Source: Tritrichomonas musculus (Eukaryota; Parabasalia; Tritrichomonadida; Tritrichomonadidae). Taken from it: 64,000 nucleotides of DNA. The translations under genes and the position numbers were made by a program. The notes below the pieces were generated by a model that was given only the letters and a program-made list of their open reading frames with translations, had not been told where the DNA came from and did no database searches. Position 1 is the stretch's first letter, and the number at the start of each line of letters is the position of its first letter. The DNA lies in assembly GCA_039105265.1 (NCBI GenBank), contig JAPFFF010000008.1, positions 2,294,001 to 2,358,000 of the forward strand, in the 5' to 3' direction. Positions 32,001 through 41,900 of the stretch are shown here, in pieces.

Positions 32001-35000
32001 TCACAAAGGCTACAAGCCCACATTTCACCTTCTCCTAAGAATTCACCGATTGTGGGAACGCGGTTTAAATCAATAATCCATGATTTGAGAGTTCCCCAAA
32101 ATCTTCCCAAGTTTTCGATACGTTTAAGGAAAGCACCGTGTCCCTTTCTGTGTGTACGAATATTGCAGTCTCTTTCTGTCGCATATCCGCAGCCAGGTTT
32201 GTGGCAGTAAAGCATCTGTTTCTCTGGTAATCTGACATTTCCATTCTCCAAGTCATATATGGTTATAATATCACGGTGTGCCAGGTATGCGACAGTGTTT
32301 ATCAACTCATCCCTGCATCTGGCCACCGGAACCTTGTGAGCACTTGAGTAATGAACTCTGACTTGACCTTCTGTTTTGCCCACATATGAACATTCATCGA
32401 CAAAGCAAGAATTGATAGTGAACTTCGGCCAAACAGTACTACTCTCAATAAGGTCGAATATTGACGATTCCATTGAGATCGGTGAGTCTAAATGAGGAAG
32501 GTGGCAGATCTTAAGTTCATCTAGCATATGTTTCGTATCATCATCGTCAATGCACTTTAAGCAATTAATGAGATTATGTAAAAAATTATTTTGAGTATTT
32601 TGTAGCGGGAGAGATGAGTTGAGATTAGAAGAGTAATTCAAATCTATTCTGTTATTATTAAAGGTTAAGTTCTCATTTGAGGAAGAGGCAAGACTACATT
32701 GATGGTTTTCCAGGAGATCATGAGTGACTCCATGCTGTGGATAAGAGGGATTATCAATTAGAGCGGGAATATCAGAGAAAGGAACGTTCCAAGTATTATA
32801 GATAGAGGAAGGATAGTGTAAAGTCGAGGAAGAAAAACTGGAGTCAGTATCTTCTTCTGAGGAAGGAAGTTGAAATGTTTCAATATCATCCATTGGAGGT
32901 AAAGCCTGTTGGCTATTTGTAGATATTTGTATCGGCTGATTGGAAAGAGGTGATTCTTCATCATCTGAAAAGTAATCAGGGAAGAGTTCCAAAAATTTGT
33001 TCCGAATTTCATCTGGTGAGTGGTTCGTAAATTGATGAGCAATGAAATCCCAATTAGATCCGTGAGATTTGAAAAGAGCAATTAAATGTTCAATATCCGT
33101 TTCATTCCATTTATTCATATCCTGAACAATTAGTGAGTGGTTTGGATAAGATAGCTTTAATGCTGGAGATTCGTCTGAAGAATCATTGGCCTTGGCGCTC
33201 TGATCTGGTAAGAAATCACAATTATATGATCTATCAAGTGAGCTACCAGTTGAGGTTGACGTATTAGAATCTTGAAAATTAACAATAGCAGATGAGGAGA
33301 CAGATGAGAGATTATTAACCTGGTTCAAAGGAAAGTCCTCATAAGGAGGCTGTTGATGTTTGTTAAATGAATGGATTGACAAATCTTCAGAATTAAATTG
33401 TTGATAATATACTGGTTCAACTTTTGGCTGATCTTCCTCATGAAGAGTCTGGATAAAATTAGTCTGATTATTACAATGATGATTATTGATAATTGTTTTA
33501 GTTTGAGTCTCAGGAGCTTCGTAGTCTGAACAGATGCTTTGACATCTCGAACGTATATTTGCAGGTGTGTGATTAGGAAACCATTTATATATTGCCTTCC
33601 ATTGAGGACCAATAGAGCTGAATAGTTTGAGAAGGATTACATCATCATCAATCGTCCATTTTGGAGATAGAATTATATCAGACAGATAGTTGAAGTATCT
33701 GTCACGACACGATCTGGGAGACTTATTTATGTGTTTTCCAATTTCTGACCAGTCAGGAATCACATCTGAAAGAACTTTTTCCTTGATGTATTTATCATCT
33801 GATTCTGAAAATTTAGAATTGCGAAAACGAGAGGGAATAAGTTTAGCTTTTCCTTGCTGATATGATTGATCATTGTTTGAATCAATATTATTATTATGAT
33901 TTGGAAATATTTGAACTTCTTTTGCAGTTTCATTAGACTGCTGTAAAACATCGAACGAAGGATTAATATCAGCATATTCGAATTCTGTGGATTTATAATT
34001 ATTTTCATCAATAGAGTTAAAAGAGTCAACACTATCAGAACGATTAAAGGTTTGACAAATTTCCTCATCTTCATTAGAAATTTGTGAATAAGGATCTATA
34101 ATTAATCCTTTATCAATCTTCTCTTTAAATGTTAAGTTTTGTCCTTCTAGTTTGCTTAATGATAAAATCTGGTAATTTGTATAAATGATTTCTTTACTTC
34201 GAGGATCAAAAGTAACATAAGTTCGTTTTGTATTGATTGTTGGGTCAGAATGTTTAAGATATGATGTCTTTTTGGAGTAATTTGAAGAATCAAATATATC
34301 ATTTTGATTATCTTTAGTATTACAAGACGGTGAGGGTAAATGATCTTTAGATGATTCATGCTGATGGTTTATATTAGGTTTCTGGCTTTGTTTATTTGAA
34401 GATTGATCGTGAATGGATAACTCATGAATAGGATTAATTGAATGAGGATGAGTTGGTAGATTTTGGATTGAATAATTATTGGATAAATGATCTTGATTTG
34501 ATTGCTCGTGGCTAGATTGATCAGAATTTGATTGATCTTGACCTGGAAGGTCAAGGCATGAACGATTAACACTAATTGGAAGATTGGTGATTGATTGATC
34601 AAAATCTGATTGATTACCAGATGTTTGATCAGGAATTCGTTGCTTTTGGGTCATTTGATTATCAATAGAATGTTCAATGCTTGGATGATCAAGAATAGAT
34701 TGTTCTTGAATTGATTGATTATGAATGGATAGGTTGTTATCTGCTTGACCAAGGGATAATCTCGTCTTAATTGATTGATTATCAATTGGTTGTTTAAGAA
34801 TTGATTTATTGTTATTTGTTCGATCAATCGTTTGTTGTATTTGTATCAATTGATTACTAAACGATTGCTCATGATTTAAGTGATTAAGGTTTGGAACATT
34901 ATTTGTTAGTTGAACGGGAAATTGTTGTTTTTGAATTAGTTGATTATCATTACGTTGAATGAGAATTGATTGATTTTGATTTGATTGATTATGAATCATT

Positions 35001-35890
35001 TGATTATCAACTGTTCGCTCAAGACTTTGACGTATTGAGGATGATTGATAACTGAATGATTGATCAAGGTTTTGTTGATTGAGATTAGATTTTTCTAGAA
35101 TTGACTGAATTGGGATTGATTGATTATTAGTTGATTGAACCTGAGTTTGTTGTGTTTGGATCATTTGATTGTCATCTGGTTGAATGAAGATCGATTGATT
35201 TAGATTTAGATAATTAAGACTTGATTGATTATTACTTAATTGAACTGGAGTAGGTTGCATTTGAGAATGATGTGAATGCTGCGACGATTGCGATTGCTGC
35301 GAAAGTTGTATAGATCGAGATTGTTGGGAATGTTGAATTGAATACTCACAGTCTTCAAAAGAGGCTATATCATTGAAAAAGTCATTATTTAAGAACGAAT
35401 TAGTTGCTTTGTAATTGAAATCCTCATCATCATCACTTATCGAAGAAGAATCAGGGTCTGAAATGTCGTTAGAAATAAGAACATCAGGATCGTCAACAAT
35501 TTTAAGTTTAATTTTGTCATTAAATGAAAGGTCTTGGGACTCTAATTTCTTGAACGAAAGATTAAAATATTTATGATAAGAAATAGTATTATGTTTTGGG
35601 TCAAACGTAGTATAATATTGTTTTTTGCATAAATATTGATCAGAATTATTTGATAAATTGTTAAAAATTTGGAAATTTGTAGGGGAAAATATATCGTTAT
35701 AATTTGAATTTTCAAAAGTATGGATATCATTGAGATTGTTATAAGGTAAAGAATGAGATATTTGTGGTGAGGTTGAAAAATTTGAGGTTTGGTCGGAGAT
35801 ATTTTGAAGATTAGAAATAAAATTTTGGTGAAAGTTAGAAAAATTAGCATGGTTAGAATCCTTGTCGGGAGCTGAATACGAATATGCCAT
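26063..35890 (-). CDS. giant LINE polyprotein: Myb, C2H2 fingers, reverse transcriptase, REL endonuclease (copy 1)
   Basis: The protein has 3275 residues. A TFDP module (about 88-150) is followed by a Gln/Asn/Ser-rich repeat domain (about 190-540) and a second TFDP module (about 565-640). Three Myb repeats follow at about 690-800 (two, trichomonad R2R3 type) and 925-975. Six C2H2 fingers lie near 1157, 1226, 1288, 1508, 1575 and 1645. The reverse transcriptase spans about 2350-2750, with AAGPDALDYSIYK, TALDFKNAFGSVPH, GTKQGCPVSPLLFN and the catalytic YADD at 2594-2597. A zinc knuckle CPNCLKHGKSC lies near 2975. A REL endonuclease near 3048-3100 has RPDIIAW then IIIEISIP and a downstream Lys. 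REL LINEs use sequence-specific nicking and target-primed reverse transcription. No frame break is seen. Confidence 0.93.
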   Translation of the reverse strand: MAYSYSAPDKDSNHANFSNFHQNFISNLQNISDQTSNFSTSPQISHSLPYNNLNDIHTFENSNYNDIFSPTNFQIFNNLSNNSDQYLCKKQYYTTFDPKHNTISYHKYFNLSFKKLESQDLSFNDKIKLKIVDDPDVLISNDISDPDSSSISDDDEDFNYKATNSFLNNDFFNDIASFEDCEYSIQHSQQSRSIQLSQQSQSSQHSHHSQMQPTPVQLSNNQSSLNYLNLNQSIFIQPDDNQMIQTQQTQVQSTNNQSIPIQSILEKSNLNQQNLDQSFSYQSSSIRQSLERTVDNQMIHNQSNQNQSILIQRNDNQLIQKQQFPVQLTNNVPNLNHLNHEQSFSNQLIQIQQTIDRTNNNKSILKQPIDNQSIKTRLSLGQADNNLSIHNQSIQEQSILDHPSIEHSIDNQMTQKQRIPDQTSGNQSDFDQSITNLPISVNRSCLDLPGQDQSNSDQSSHEQSNQDHLSNNYSIQNLPTHPHSINPIHELSIHDQSSNKQSQKPNINHQHESSKDHLPSPSCNTKDNQNDIFDSSNYSKKTSYLKHSDPTINTKRTYVTFDPRSKEIIYTNYQILSLSKLEGQNLTFKEKIDKGLIIDPYSQISNEDEEICQTFNRSDSVDSFNSIDENNYKSTEFEYADINPSFDVLQQSNETAKEVQIFPNHNNNIDSNNDQSYQQGKAKLIPSRFRNSKFSESDDKYIKEKVLSDVIPDWSEIGKHINKSPRSCRDRYFNYLSDIILSPKWTIDDDVILLKLFSSIGPQWKAIYKWFPNHTPANIRSRCQSICSDYEAPETQTKTIINNHHCNNQTNFIQTLHEEDQPKVEPVYYQQFNSEDLSIHSFNKHQQPPYEDFPLNQVNNLSSVSSSAIVNFQDSNTSTSTGSSLDRSYNCDFLPDQSAKANDSSDESPALKLSYPNHSLIVQDMNKWNETDIEHLIALFKSHGSNWDFIAHQFTNHSPDEIRNKFLELFPDYFSDDEESPLSNQPIQISTNSQQALPPMDDIETFQLPSSEEDTDSSFSSSTLHYPSSIYNTWNVPFSDIPALIDNPSYPQHGVTHDLLENHQCSLASSSNENLTFNNNRIDLNYSSNLNSSLPLQNTQNNFLHNLINCLKCIDDDDTKHMLDELKICHLPHLDSPISMESSIFDLIESSTVWPKFTINSCFVDECSYVGKTEGQVRVHYSSAHKVPVARCRDELINTVAYLAHRDIITIYDLENGNVRLPEKQMLYCHKPGCGYATERDCNIRTHRKGHGAFLKRIENLGRFWGTLKSWIIDLNRVPTIGEFLGEGEMWACSLCDYITSNSMNIKDHIAQAHKIKTGERENAITTITLKFKFDDQYSPEVINHTCCPNPYNKHVIDDVDIVDKNDIQSNDISGVNDKTESPMVFPSNEYECHNDYPDNNNVNAVVPTSDSSFLYCPDPLDDLFNNTLELFSPEGLSNCKSDAKTFNDLLKLALSFERDHFKMLLTRLRDAPTCSRINLTNHNLSSIEVSDILRSIDPSQWPSLDNLHCCPICNSSFLSISEVFDHFRTHNNINVDQNIANYDELLYAVRLMLNEDSFNCIIIKPDGSFNTMMNTNCICRVPGCNFIGKNKDGLASHMDRSNEVNHVTFRQAVLRYGPFYGSLKAHFLISNKSPALIDLFRGKAINFYKCNTCNSLLPLSLNFINNHYAHSHPSKTQLDSIDKVTTISLTVTSNIHDLSNTHISDTRKLIENAVNELRDNISTKELLKTQDKIYRNLFEDSDNDTNEEASLQFHIRPELIKNRNSNFKENIHITDHQNSTQDTIKEEDSGYIPQSPSQSKLLINISDNASSLQSSLFPSSLQENMPEDLLKTQNNSCLKSIANSTEDVTPICQQNNKLSQNTEKIDAIPKSSAYSVHNPSSNSLSQTCINDLSPPLDVLSNRSSPVNTSLRNRPETLINRFSNCSFTKMNKRSDVNDLTQNNQHNDDSFYSNNDTKTFPDTYHEQLRKNYDLPSYKDNPTRCTNLSSQPVKVKRAPVISYFRTRSPLNGGTNRSKSNIVDSTRGVLFTNDVEKSSSSSLANDLILNENNTQKMIALAMRWYNESKLRGSPHLPKLDRQKRKLITSGLSELFESELIPLIQKYNPDNLGDIDEDTKWIAFEGAFEEALHRMRCHIAVKLNLDPNRIYSQRYKKRWINKSTDELACIQLTIKRLRKLAADIDTINNSDDENDNRQVRQAESRLLSSLSVIKNEDKMRFFGTTDTIAILDEVRNKGENVSQCALWLELTIEELIKEEMNLKNASLHSERIREAYSENPKKTLNNYILSKANPECSINEELLYDFFSKSFYKEEDEFIPDDENGLFALSSCFSEEDKNELIKYIENRDLIENVIESRKYESAAGPDALDYSIYKLAKTKAAEFIRLIIQITNSRARVPQSWKCSIMRLIYKKGDPSLPENWRPISVSNALYRIVSCVWARAINSFNIRNHIFSPQQKGFMEGINGCSDNSAIISEIFYDAMRSHKSVFITALDFKNAFGSVPHALIIDCLKKKGFPKQFVHLIDNVYTGSTTNIMTSKFTSRDICINRGTKQGCPVSPLLFNLCLEPLFKAINSINAEDGYTVSMNGERARFSIMAYADDILLIANSRNGMERMLETCNRFCDFTKMTLAPTKSCSFGYEWIFNSRRGLFSGFNICGEEIPFVGLEESIRYLGTPISARKCAKIKTSAEYFVKAKNKIEKIIQSDLMIVQKIHAIKTFIIPSLDFILENGQMKLAHVNKLDQFISSQINKIIGANIPRAVKHASWKDGGLSIPSLREKADVGRVKALIRMITNSDPNIRILINSAINNERIKRNIPVASNDEKHSFFNWSSSHTTTERKGTNSIVQRARKSLKTLNLELTNECNDDDEFNNSTLDNSELNAFKLMDTETNKDVIFQSSKNISLFLTNQRRSRWNAAITSPSMHLHAFYSLKDNPLSSEFLIKQQYPMNDTIVKFAIKARTNNLGTPEFDELINGKEHTPCPNCLKHGKSCIQSLSHILNGCICKYPEYTGRHNRIQSIIVQHVKELPDVEEIYTDNSIHLPGIPEELARLRPDIIAWIKNRSKCIIIEISIPYASKQWNADTLETAYNHKMNKYSSLITFIRNQGINVVYGAVIVSSVGAVYQESIKDINRIFIDRKKCKTIIKRLAINAIIGSLDIWNHNTKANSNPALSITQNMSGPSLVEIKALEDNNGVSSEVIHTFNNKPVSLDTSNIIPSSIQVSINGRTLNSSEYFFKSSSDDDMLSENDYLSDKDFSDLSEYGSETSIGYNLDNSAIQSP
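34300..35330 (-). repeat. Gln/Asn/Ser-rich repeat domain within LINE copy 1
   Basis: The minus strand encodes loosely repeated blocks such as NQSIFIQ, NQMIQ and NQSILIQ. At DNA level these are repeats of the word ATTGATTGATTAT in plus-strand view. The composition is prion-like. The same block is present unchanged in copy 2 (about 44,394-45,424) but absent from relic R1. Confidence 0.8.
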
Positions 35891-35927
35891 TAAAAAGCGA
35901 AAAGGTAAAGGAGAAGAAAATAAAAAA

Positions 35928-38900
35928 AAATTTGCTTTGGGCGTGACAAAATGTTTAATAATAAAGCATAAGAGTACTAGATATTTAGGAGACTAATACA
36001 GTCAAAATATAAAGAACGTTACTTAAAAAAGAAAAAAAAAAGGTCGGAAACAGAATTCTAAAGGAAAACATCAAAATTGAATGTGGTTCTCAAAATTGAA
36101 TGCAAGGACATCAAGATTGAGAGAGGGCAGAAGGTGAACTCCTTGATTCATTTTCATTAAGGAGATTGAATAGTAGAATTATCAAGGTTGTAACCAATGC
36201 TCGTTTCTGAACCATACTCTGAAAGGTCAGAAAAATCATTGTCACTGAGATAGTCATTTTCACTTAACATGTCATCATCTGAAGAACTCTTAAAGAAGTA
36301 TTCAGAAGAGTTGAGAGTTCTACCATTAATTGAGACTTGAATACTAGAGGGGATAATATTAGAGGTATCAAGTGAAACAGGTTTATTGTTAAATGTATGT
36401 ATGACCTCCGATGAAACACCATTATTATCCTCTAATGCTTTGATTTCAACCAAGCTAGGACCACTCATGTTCTGTGTAATAGAGAGTGCTGGATTAGAAT
36501 TGGCCTTTGTATTATGGTTCCATATATCCAAAGAACCAATGATAGCATTGATTGCCAATCGTTTAATGATCGTCTTACACTTTTTGCGATCAATGAAAAT
36601 TCTATTGATGTCTTTAATAGATTCTTGATAAACCGCTCCAACCGACGAAACAATAACCGCTCCATAAACCACATTAATACCTTGATTACGAATGAAGGTA
36701 ATCAGACTGCTATACTTATTCATTTTGTGGTTGTAAGCAGTCTCCAGAGTGTCGGCATTCCATTGCTTTGACGCATAAGGAATGCTAATTTCAATAATGA
36801 TGCATTTGGAGCGGTTTTTGATCCACGCTATAATGTCTGGACGTAAGCGTGCGAGCTCCTCAGGAATGCCAGGCAAATGTATTGAGTTGTCAGTATAAAT
36901 CTCTTCGACGTCAGGAAGCTCTTTAACATGTTGGACGATGATGCTTTGAATTCTGTTGTGGCGACCAGTGTATTCAGGGTATTTGCAAATGCAACCATTA
37001 AGGATGTGGGATAAACTCTGGATGCAACTCTTGCCGTGCTTGAGACAATTTGGGCAAGGCGTATGTTCTTTTCCATTAATCAATTCATCAAATTCAGGTG
37101 TACCTAAATTATTAGTTCTTGCTTTGATCGCAAATTTAACGATTGTATCATTCATAGGATATTGTTGCTTAATGAGGAATTCGGATGAAAGGGGATTATC
37201 CTTTAGAGAGTAGAACGCATGGAGGTGCATTGATGGAGAAGTAATGGCAGCATTCCATCTCGAGCGTCTTTGATTGGTGAGGAAAAGAGAAATATTTTTT
37301 GACGATTGAAATATCACATCTTTATTTGTTTCAGTATCCATCAACTTGAATGCATTTAATTCTGAATTATCCAGAGTGCTGTTATTAAATTCATCATCAT
37401 CATTACACTCATTGGTTAACTCCAGGTTTAATGTTTTGAGAGATTTTCTTGCGCGTTGCACGATGGAGTTAGTGCCCTTCCGTTCTGTGGTGGTGTGTGA
37501 ACTGCTCCAATTAAAGAAAGAATGTTTTTCATCATTACTAGCTACGGGAATATTTCTTTTAATTCGCTCATTGTTGATTGCTGAATTAATTAGTATCCTT
37601 ATATTTGGATCACTATTCGTGATCATTCTAATCAGTGCCTTCACTCTACCGACATCTGCTTTTTCACGAAGAGATGGAATGGAAAGACCACCATCTTTCC
37701 AGCTCGCATGTTTTACAGCTCTAGGAATATTTGCACCAATTATCTTATTAATCTGAGAAGAGATGAATTGGTCTAGTTTATTAACATGGGCTAATTTCAT
37801 CTGACCGTTTTCTAAGATGAAATCGAGAGATGGAATAATAAATGTTTTAATGGCATGTATTTTCTGAACAATCATCAGGTCCGACTGAATGATTTTTTCA
37901 ATTTTATTCTTGGCCTTCACGAAGTACTCTGCCGAAGTTTTGATTTTAGCACATTTTCTGGCTGAGATTGGAGTACCAAGATATCTTATCGACTCCTCCA
38001 ATCCGACGAATGGAATTTCTTCCCCACAGATATTGAACCCACTGAATAATCCTCGTCTGGAGTTGAAAATCCATTCATATCCGAACGAGCATGATTTTGT
38101 TGGAGCTAATGTCATCTTTGTGAAGTCACAAAAACGGTTACACGTTTCAAGCATTCGTTCCATGCCATTTCTGGAGTTTGCTATCAAAAGAATGTCATCT
38201 GCATAAGCCATGATTGAGAATCTCGCTCTTTCACCATTCATTGAAACTGTGTATCCATCTTCAGCATTGATTGAATTAATAGCCTTAAATAGCGGCTCTA
38301 AGCATAGATTGAAAAGAAGAGGGGACACTGGACAGCCTTGTTTAGTTCCACGATTAATACAAATGTCGCGAGAGGTGAACTTACTCGTCATAATATTTGT
38401 TGTGGAACCAGTGTAAACATTATCAATAAGATGAACGAACTGTTTGGGAAATCCCTTCTTTTTTAGACAGTCAATGATCAGTGCATGAGGCACTGAGCCG
38501 AATGCATTCTTAAAATCTAATGCTGTGATGAAAACGCTTTTATGTGAACGCATTGCATCATAAAAAATCTCTGAGATAATTGCCGAGTTATCACTGCATC
38601 CATTAATTCCTTCCATAAATCCTTTTTGTTGGGGTGAGAAAATGTGATTTCTGATGTTGAAGGAGTTTATTGCTCTCGCCCAAACACAACTCACAATTCT
38701 GTATAACGCATTGGAAACCGAAATCGGTCGCCAATTCTCAGGAAGAGATGGATCACCTTTTTTATAGATTAGTCTCATGATTGAGCATTTCCAACTCTGA
38801 GGCACTCTAGCTCTTGAATTAGTGATTTGAATGATCAACCTAATGAATTCTGCGGCTTTTGTTTTAGCTAATTTATAAATTGAATAGTCAAGTGCATCTG

Positions 38901-41900
38901 GTCCAGCCGCAGATTCATATTTCCTTGATTCAATGACATTTTCGATGAGATCTCTGTTTTCAATGTATTTAATAAGTTCATTTTTATCTTCTTCAGAAAA
39001 ACAGCTGCTAAGGGCGAACAATCCATTTTCATCATCTGGAATGAATTCATCCTCTTCTTTGTAAAATGATTTGGAGAAGAAGTCATACAGCAATTCTTCA
39101 TTAATACTGCATTCAGGATTCGCTTTGCTGAGGATGTAATTATTAAGTGTCTTTTTCGGGTTTTCAGAGTATGCTTCCCGAATTCTCTCAGAGTGCAGGC
39201 TTGCATTTTTTAAATTCATTTCTTCCTTAATTAATTCTTCAATAGTTAATTCCAACCATAAAGCACACTGACTGACATTTTCGCCTTTATTTCTCACTTC
39301 ATCGAGGATAGCTATGGTATCTGTTGTGCCAAAGAATCTCATCTTGTCTTCATTTTTAATCACGGATAAACTACTAAGGAGTCTTGATTCTGCTTGTCTG
39401 ACTTGTCTGTTGTCATTCTCATCATCACTGTTATTGATAGTGTCAATATCTGCTGCAAGCTTGCGGAGACGTTTAATAGTCAGTTGAATGCATGCCAGCT
39501 CATCAGTAGATTTATTGATCCAACGTTTTTTATACCTTTGAGAGTAAATACGGTTTGGGTCAAGATTTAACTTAACAGCAATATGACATCTCATTCGATG
39601 TAAAGCTTCTTCAAACGCACCTTCGAAAGCTATCCATTTGGTATCTTCGTCAATATCACCTAGATTATCAGGATTGTATTTTTGTATCAATGGGATAAGT
39701 TCACTTTCGAAGAGTTCTGACAGTCCTGATGTGATAAGCTTGCGTTTTTGTCTGTCAAGTTTAGGAAGGTGAGGTGAACCTCTGAGTTTCGATTCATTAT
39801 ACCATCGCATGGCTAACGCGATCATTTTCTGCGTGTTATTCTCATTTAAAATCAAGTCATTAGCCAGAGAGGAAGAGGAGGATTTCTCAACATCATTGGT
39901 GAAAAGAACACCGCGTGTTGAATCAACTATATTTGACTTTGAGCGGTTCGTCCCACCATTCAGTGGAGATCGAGTTCGAAAATAAGAAATAACTGGAGCA
40001 CGTTTGACTTTAACTGGCTGGCTTGAAAGATTCGTACAACGAGTAGGGTTGTCCTTGTAGCTGGGCAGATCGTAGTTTTTACGTAGCTGCTCGTGATATG
40101 TGTCTGGAAATGTTTTGGTGTCATTATTAGAGTAAAAAGAATCATCATTGTGTTGATTATTTTGTGTGAGATCATTGACGTCTGAGCGTTTATTCATTTT
40201 GGTGAAACTACAATTAGAGAAGCGATTTATCAATGTTTCTGGTCGATTTCGAAGAGAAGTATTAACTGGAGAAGAACGGTTTGATAGTACATCAAGGGGA
40301 GGACTGAGGTCATTGATGCAAGTTTGAGATAACGAGTTGCTCGAAGGATTATGAACACTATACGCGCTAGATTTAGGAATAGCATCTATCTTTTCGGTAT
40401 TCTGAGATAGTTTGTTATTCTGCTGACAGATAGGAGTGACATCTTCAGTGGAGTTAGCTATTGATTTGAGGCAACTGTTATTCTGAGTTTTAAGAAGATC
40501 TTCTGGCATATTCTCTTGTAACGAACTAGGAAACAGAGAGCTTTGAAGAGATGAAGCATTGTCAGAGATGTTAATCAAAAGTTTGGATTGAGAAGGACTT
40601 TGAGGAATGTAACCTGAGTCTTCTTCCTTGATTGTGTCTTGGGTTGAATTTTGATGGTCAGTAATATGTATATTCTCCTTAAAGTTACTGTTTCTGTTCT
40701 TAATTAACTCTGGTCTAATATGGAATTGCAGGCTTGCTTCTTCATTTGTATCATTATCTGAATCCTCAAATAGATTGCGATAAATCTTATCTTGAGTTTT
40801 GAGGAGTTCCTTAGTACTAATATTATCTCTGAGTTCGTTAACTGCATTCTCAATAAGTTTTCGAGTGTCTGAGATATGTGTATTACTAAGATCGTGTATA
40901 TTAGACGTAACTGTGAGGGAAATCGTGGTTACTTTGTCAATTGAGTCGAGTTGCGTCTTTGAAGGGTGACTATGTGCATAATGATTATTTATAAAGTTAA
41001 GACTAAGTGGCAATAAACTGTTACATGTATTACACTTGTAGAAGTTAATAGCTTTTCCTCTGAAGAGATCGATGAGGGCTGGTGACTTGTTGCTAATGAG
41101 GAAGTGTGCTTTGAGGGAACCATAAAATGGACCATATCTAAGGACTGCTTGTCGAAAAGTGACATGGTTTACTTCATTGCTGCGATCCATGTGTGAAGCA
41201 AGGCCGTCCTTGTTTTTGCCAATAAAATTGCATCCAGGAACCCTGCAAATGCAGTTCGTATTCATCATTGTATTAAATGATCCATCAGGTTTAATGATAA
41301 TACAATTGAATGAATCCTCATTGAGCATTAGGCGAACTGCATAAAGAAGTTCATCATAATTTGCAATGTTTTGATCAACATTGATATTGTTATGAGTCCT
41401 AAAATGATCAAAAACCTCAGAGATAGATAAAAATGAGGAATTACAGATAGGACAACAATGAAGGTTGTCCAATGACGGCCATTGTGAAGGATCTATACTT
41501 CTAAGTATATCTGAAACCTCAATTGAAGAGAGATTGTGATTGGTGAGATTTATGCGAGAACAAGTAGGAGCATCTCTTAATCTAGTTAATAGCATTTTGA
41601 AATGATCCCTTTCAAAAGATAACGCTAACTTGAGGAGATCATTAAAAGTCTTTGCGTCACTTTTGCAATTTGAGAGACCTTCTGGGGAAAATAATTCTAG
41701 TGTGTTGTTAAATAAATCATCTAAAGGATCAGGGCAATATAGAAAGGAACTGTCGGAAGTGGGAACCACGGCATTAACATTATTATTATCAGGATAATCA
41801 TTGTGACATTCATATTCATTAGAAGGGAAGACCATTGGCGATTCAGTTTTGTCATTGACACCAGAGATATCATTCGACTGAATATCATTCTTATCAACAA

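Larger units (their letters stand above)
25828..35927 (-). mobile_element. full-length REL-endonuclease LINE, copy 1
   Basis: It is about 10.1 kb with one ORF (26063-35890), about 235 bp of 3' untranslated sequence and only about 37 bp before the ATG. The 3' terminus (sense) ends GTCACGCCCAAAGCAAATTT plus a T-run. There is no poly-A tail. The right boundary is placed in the A/T run where copy 2's 3' terminus begins. It differs from copy 2 by only a handful of bases, all noticed within about 1 kb of the 3' end, including a longer A-run near 25,930. Confidence 0.9.
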
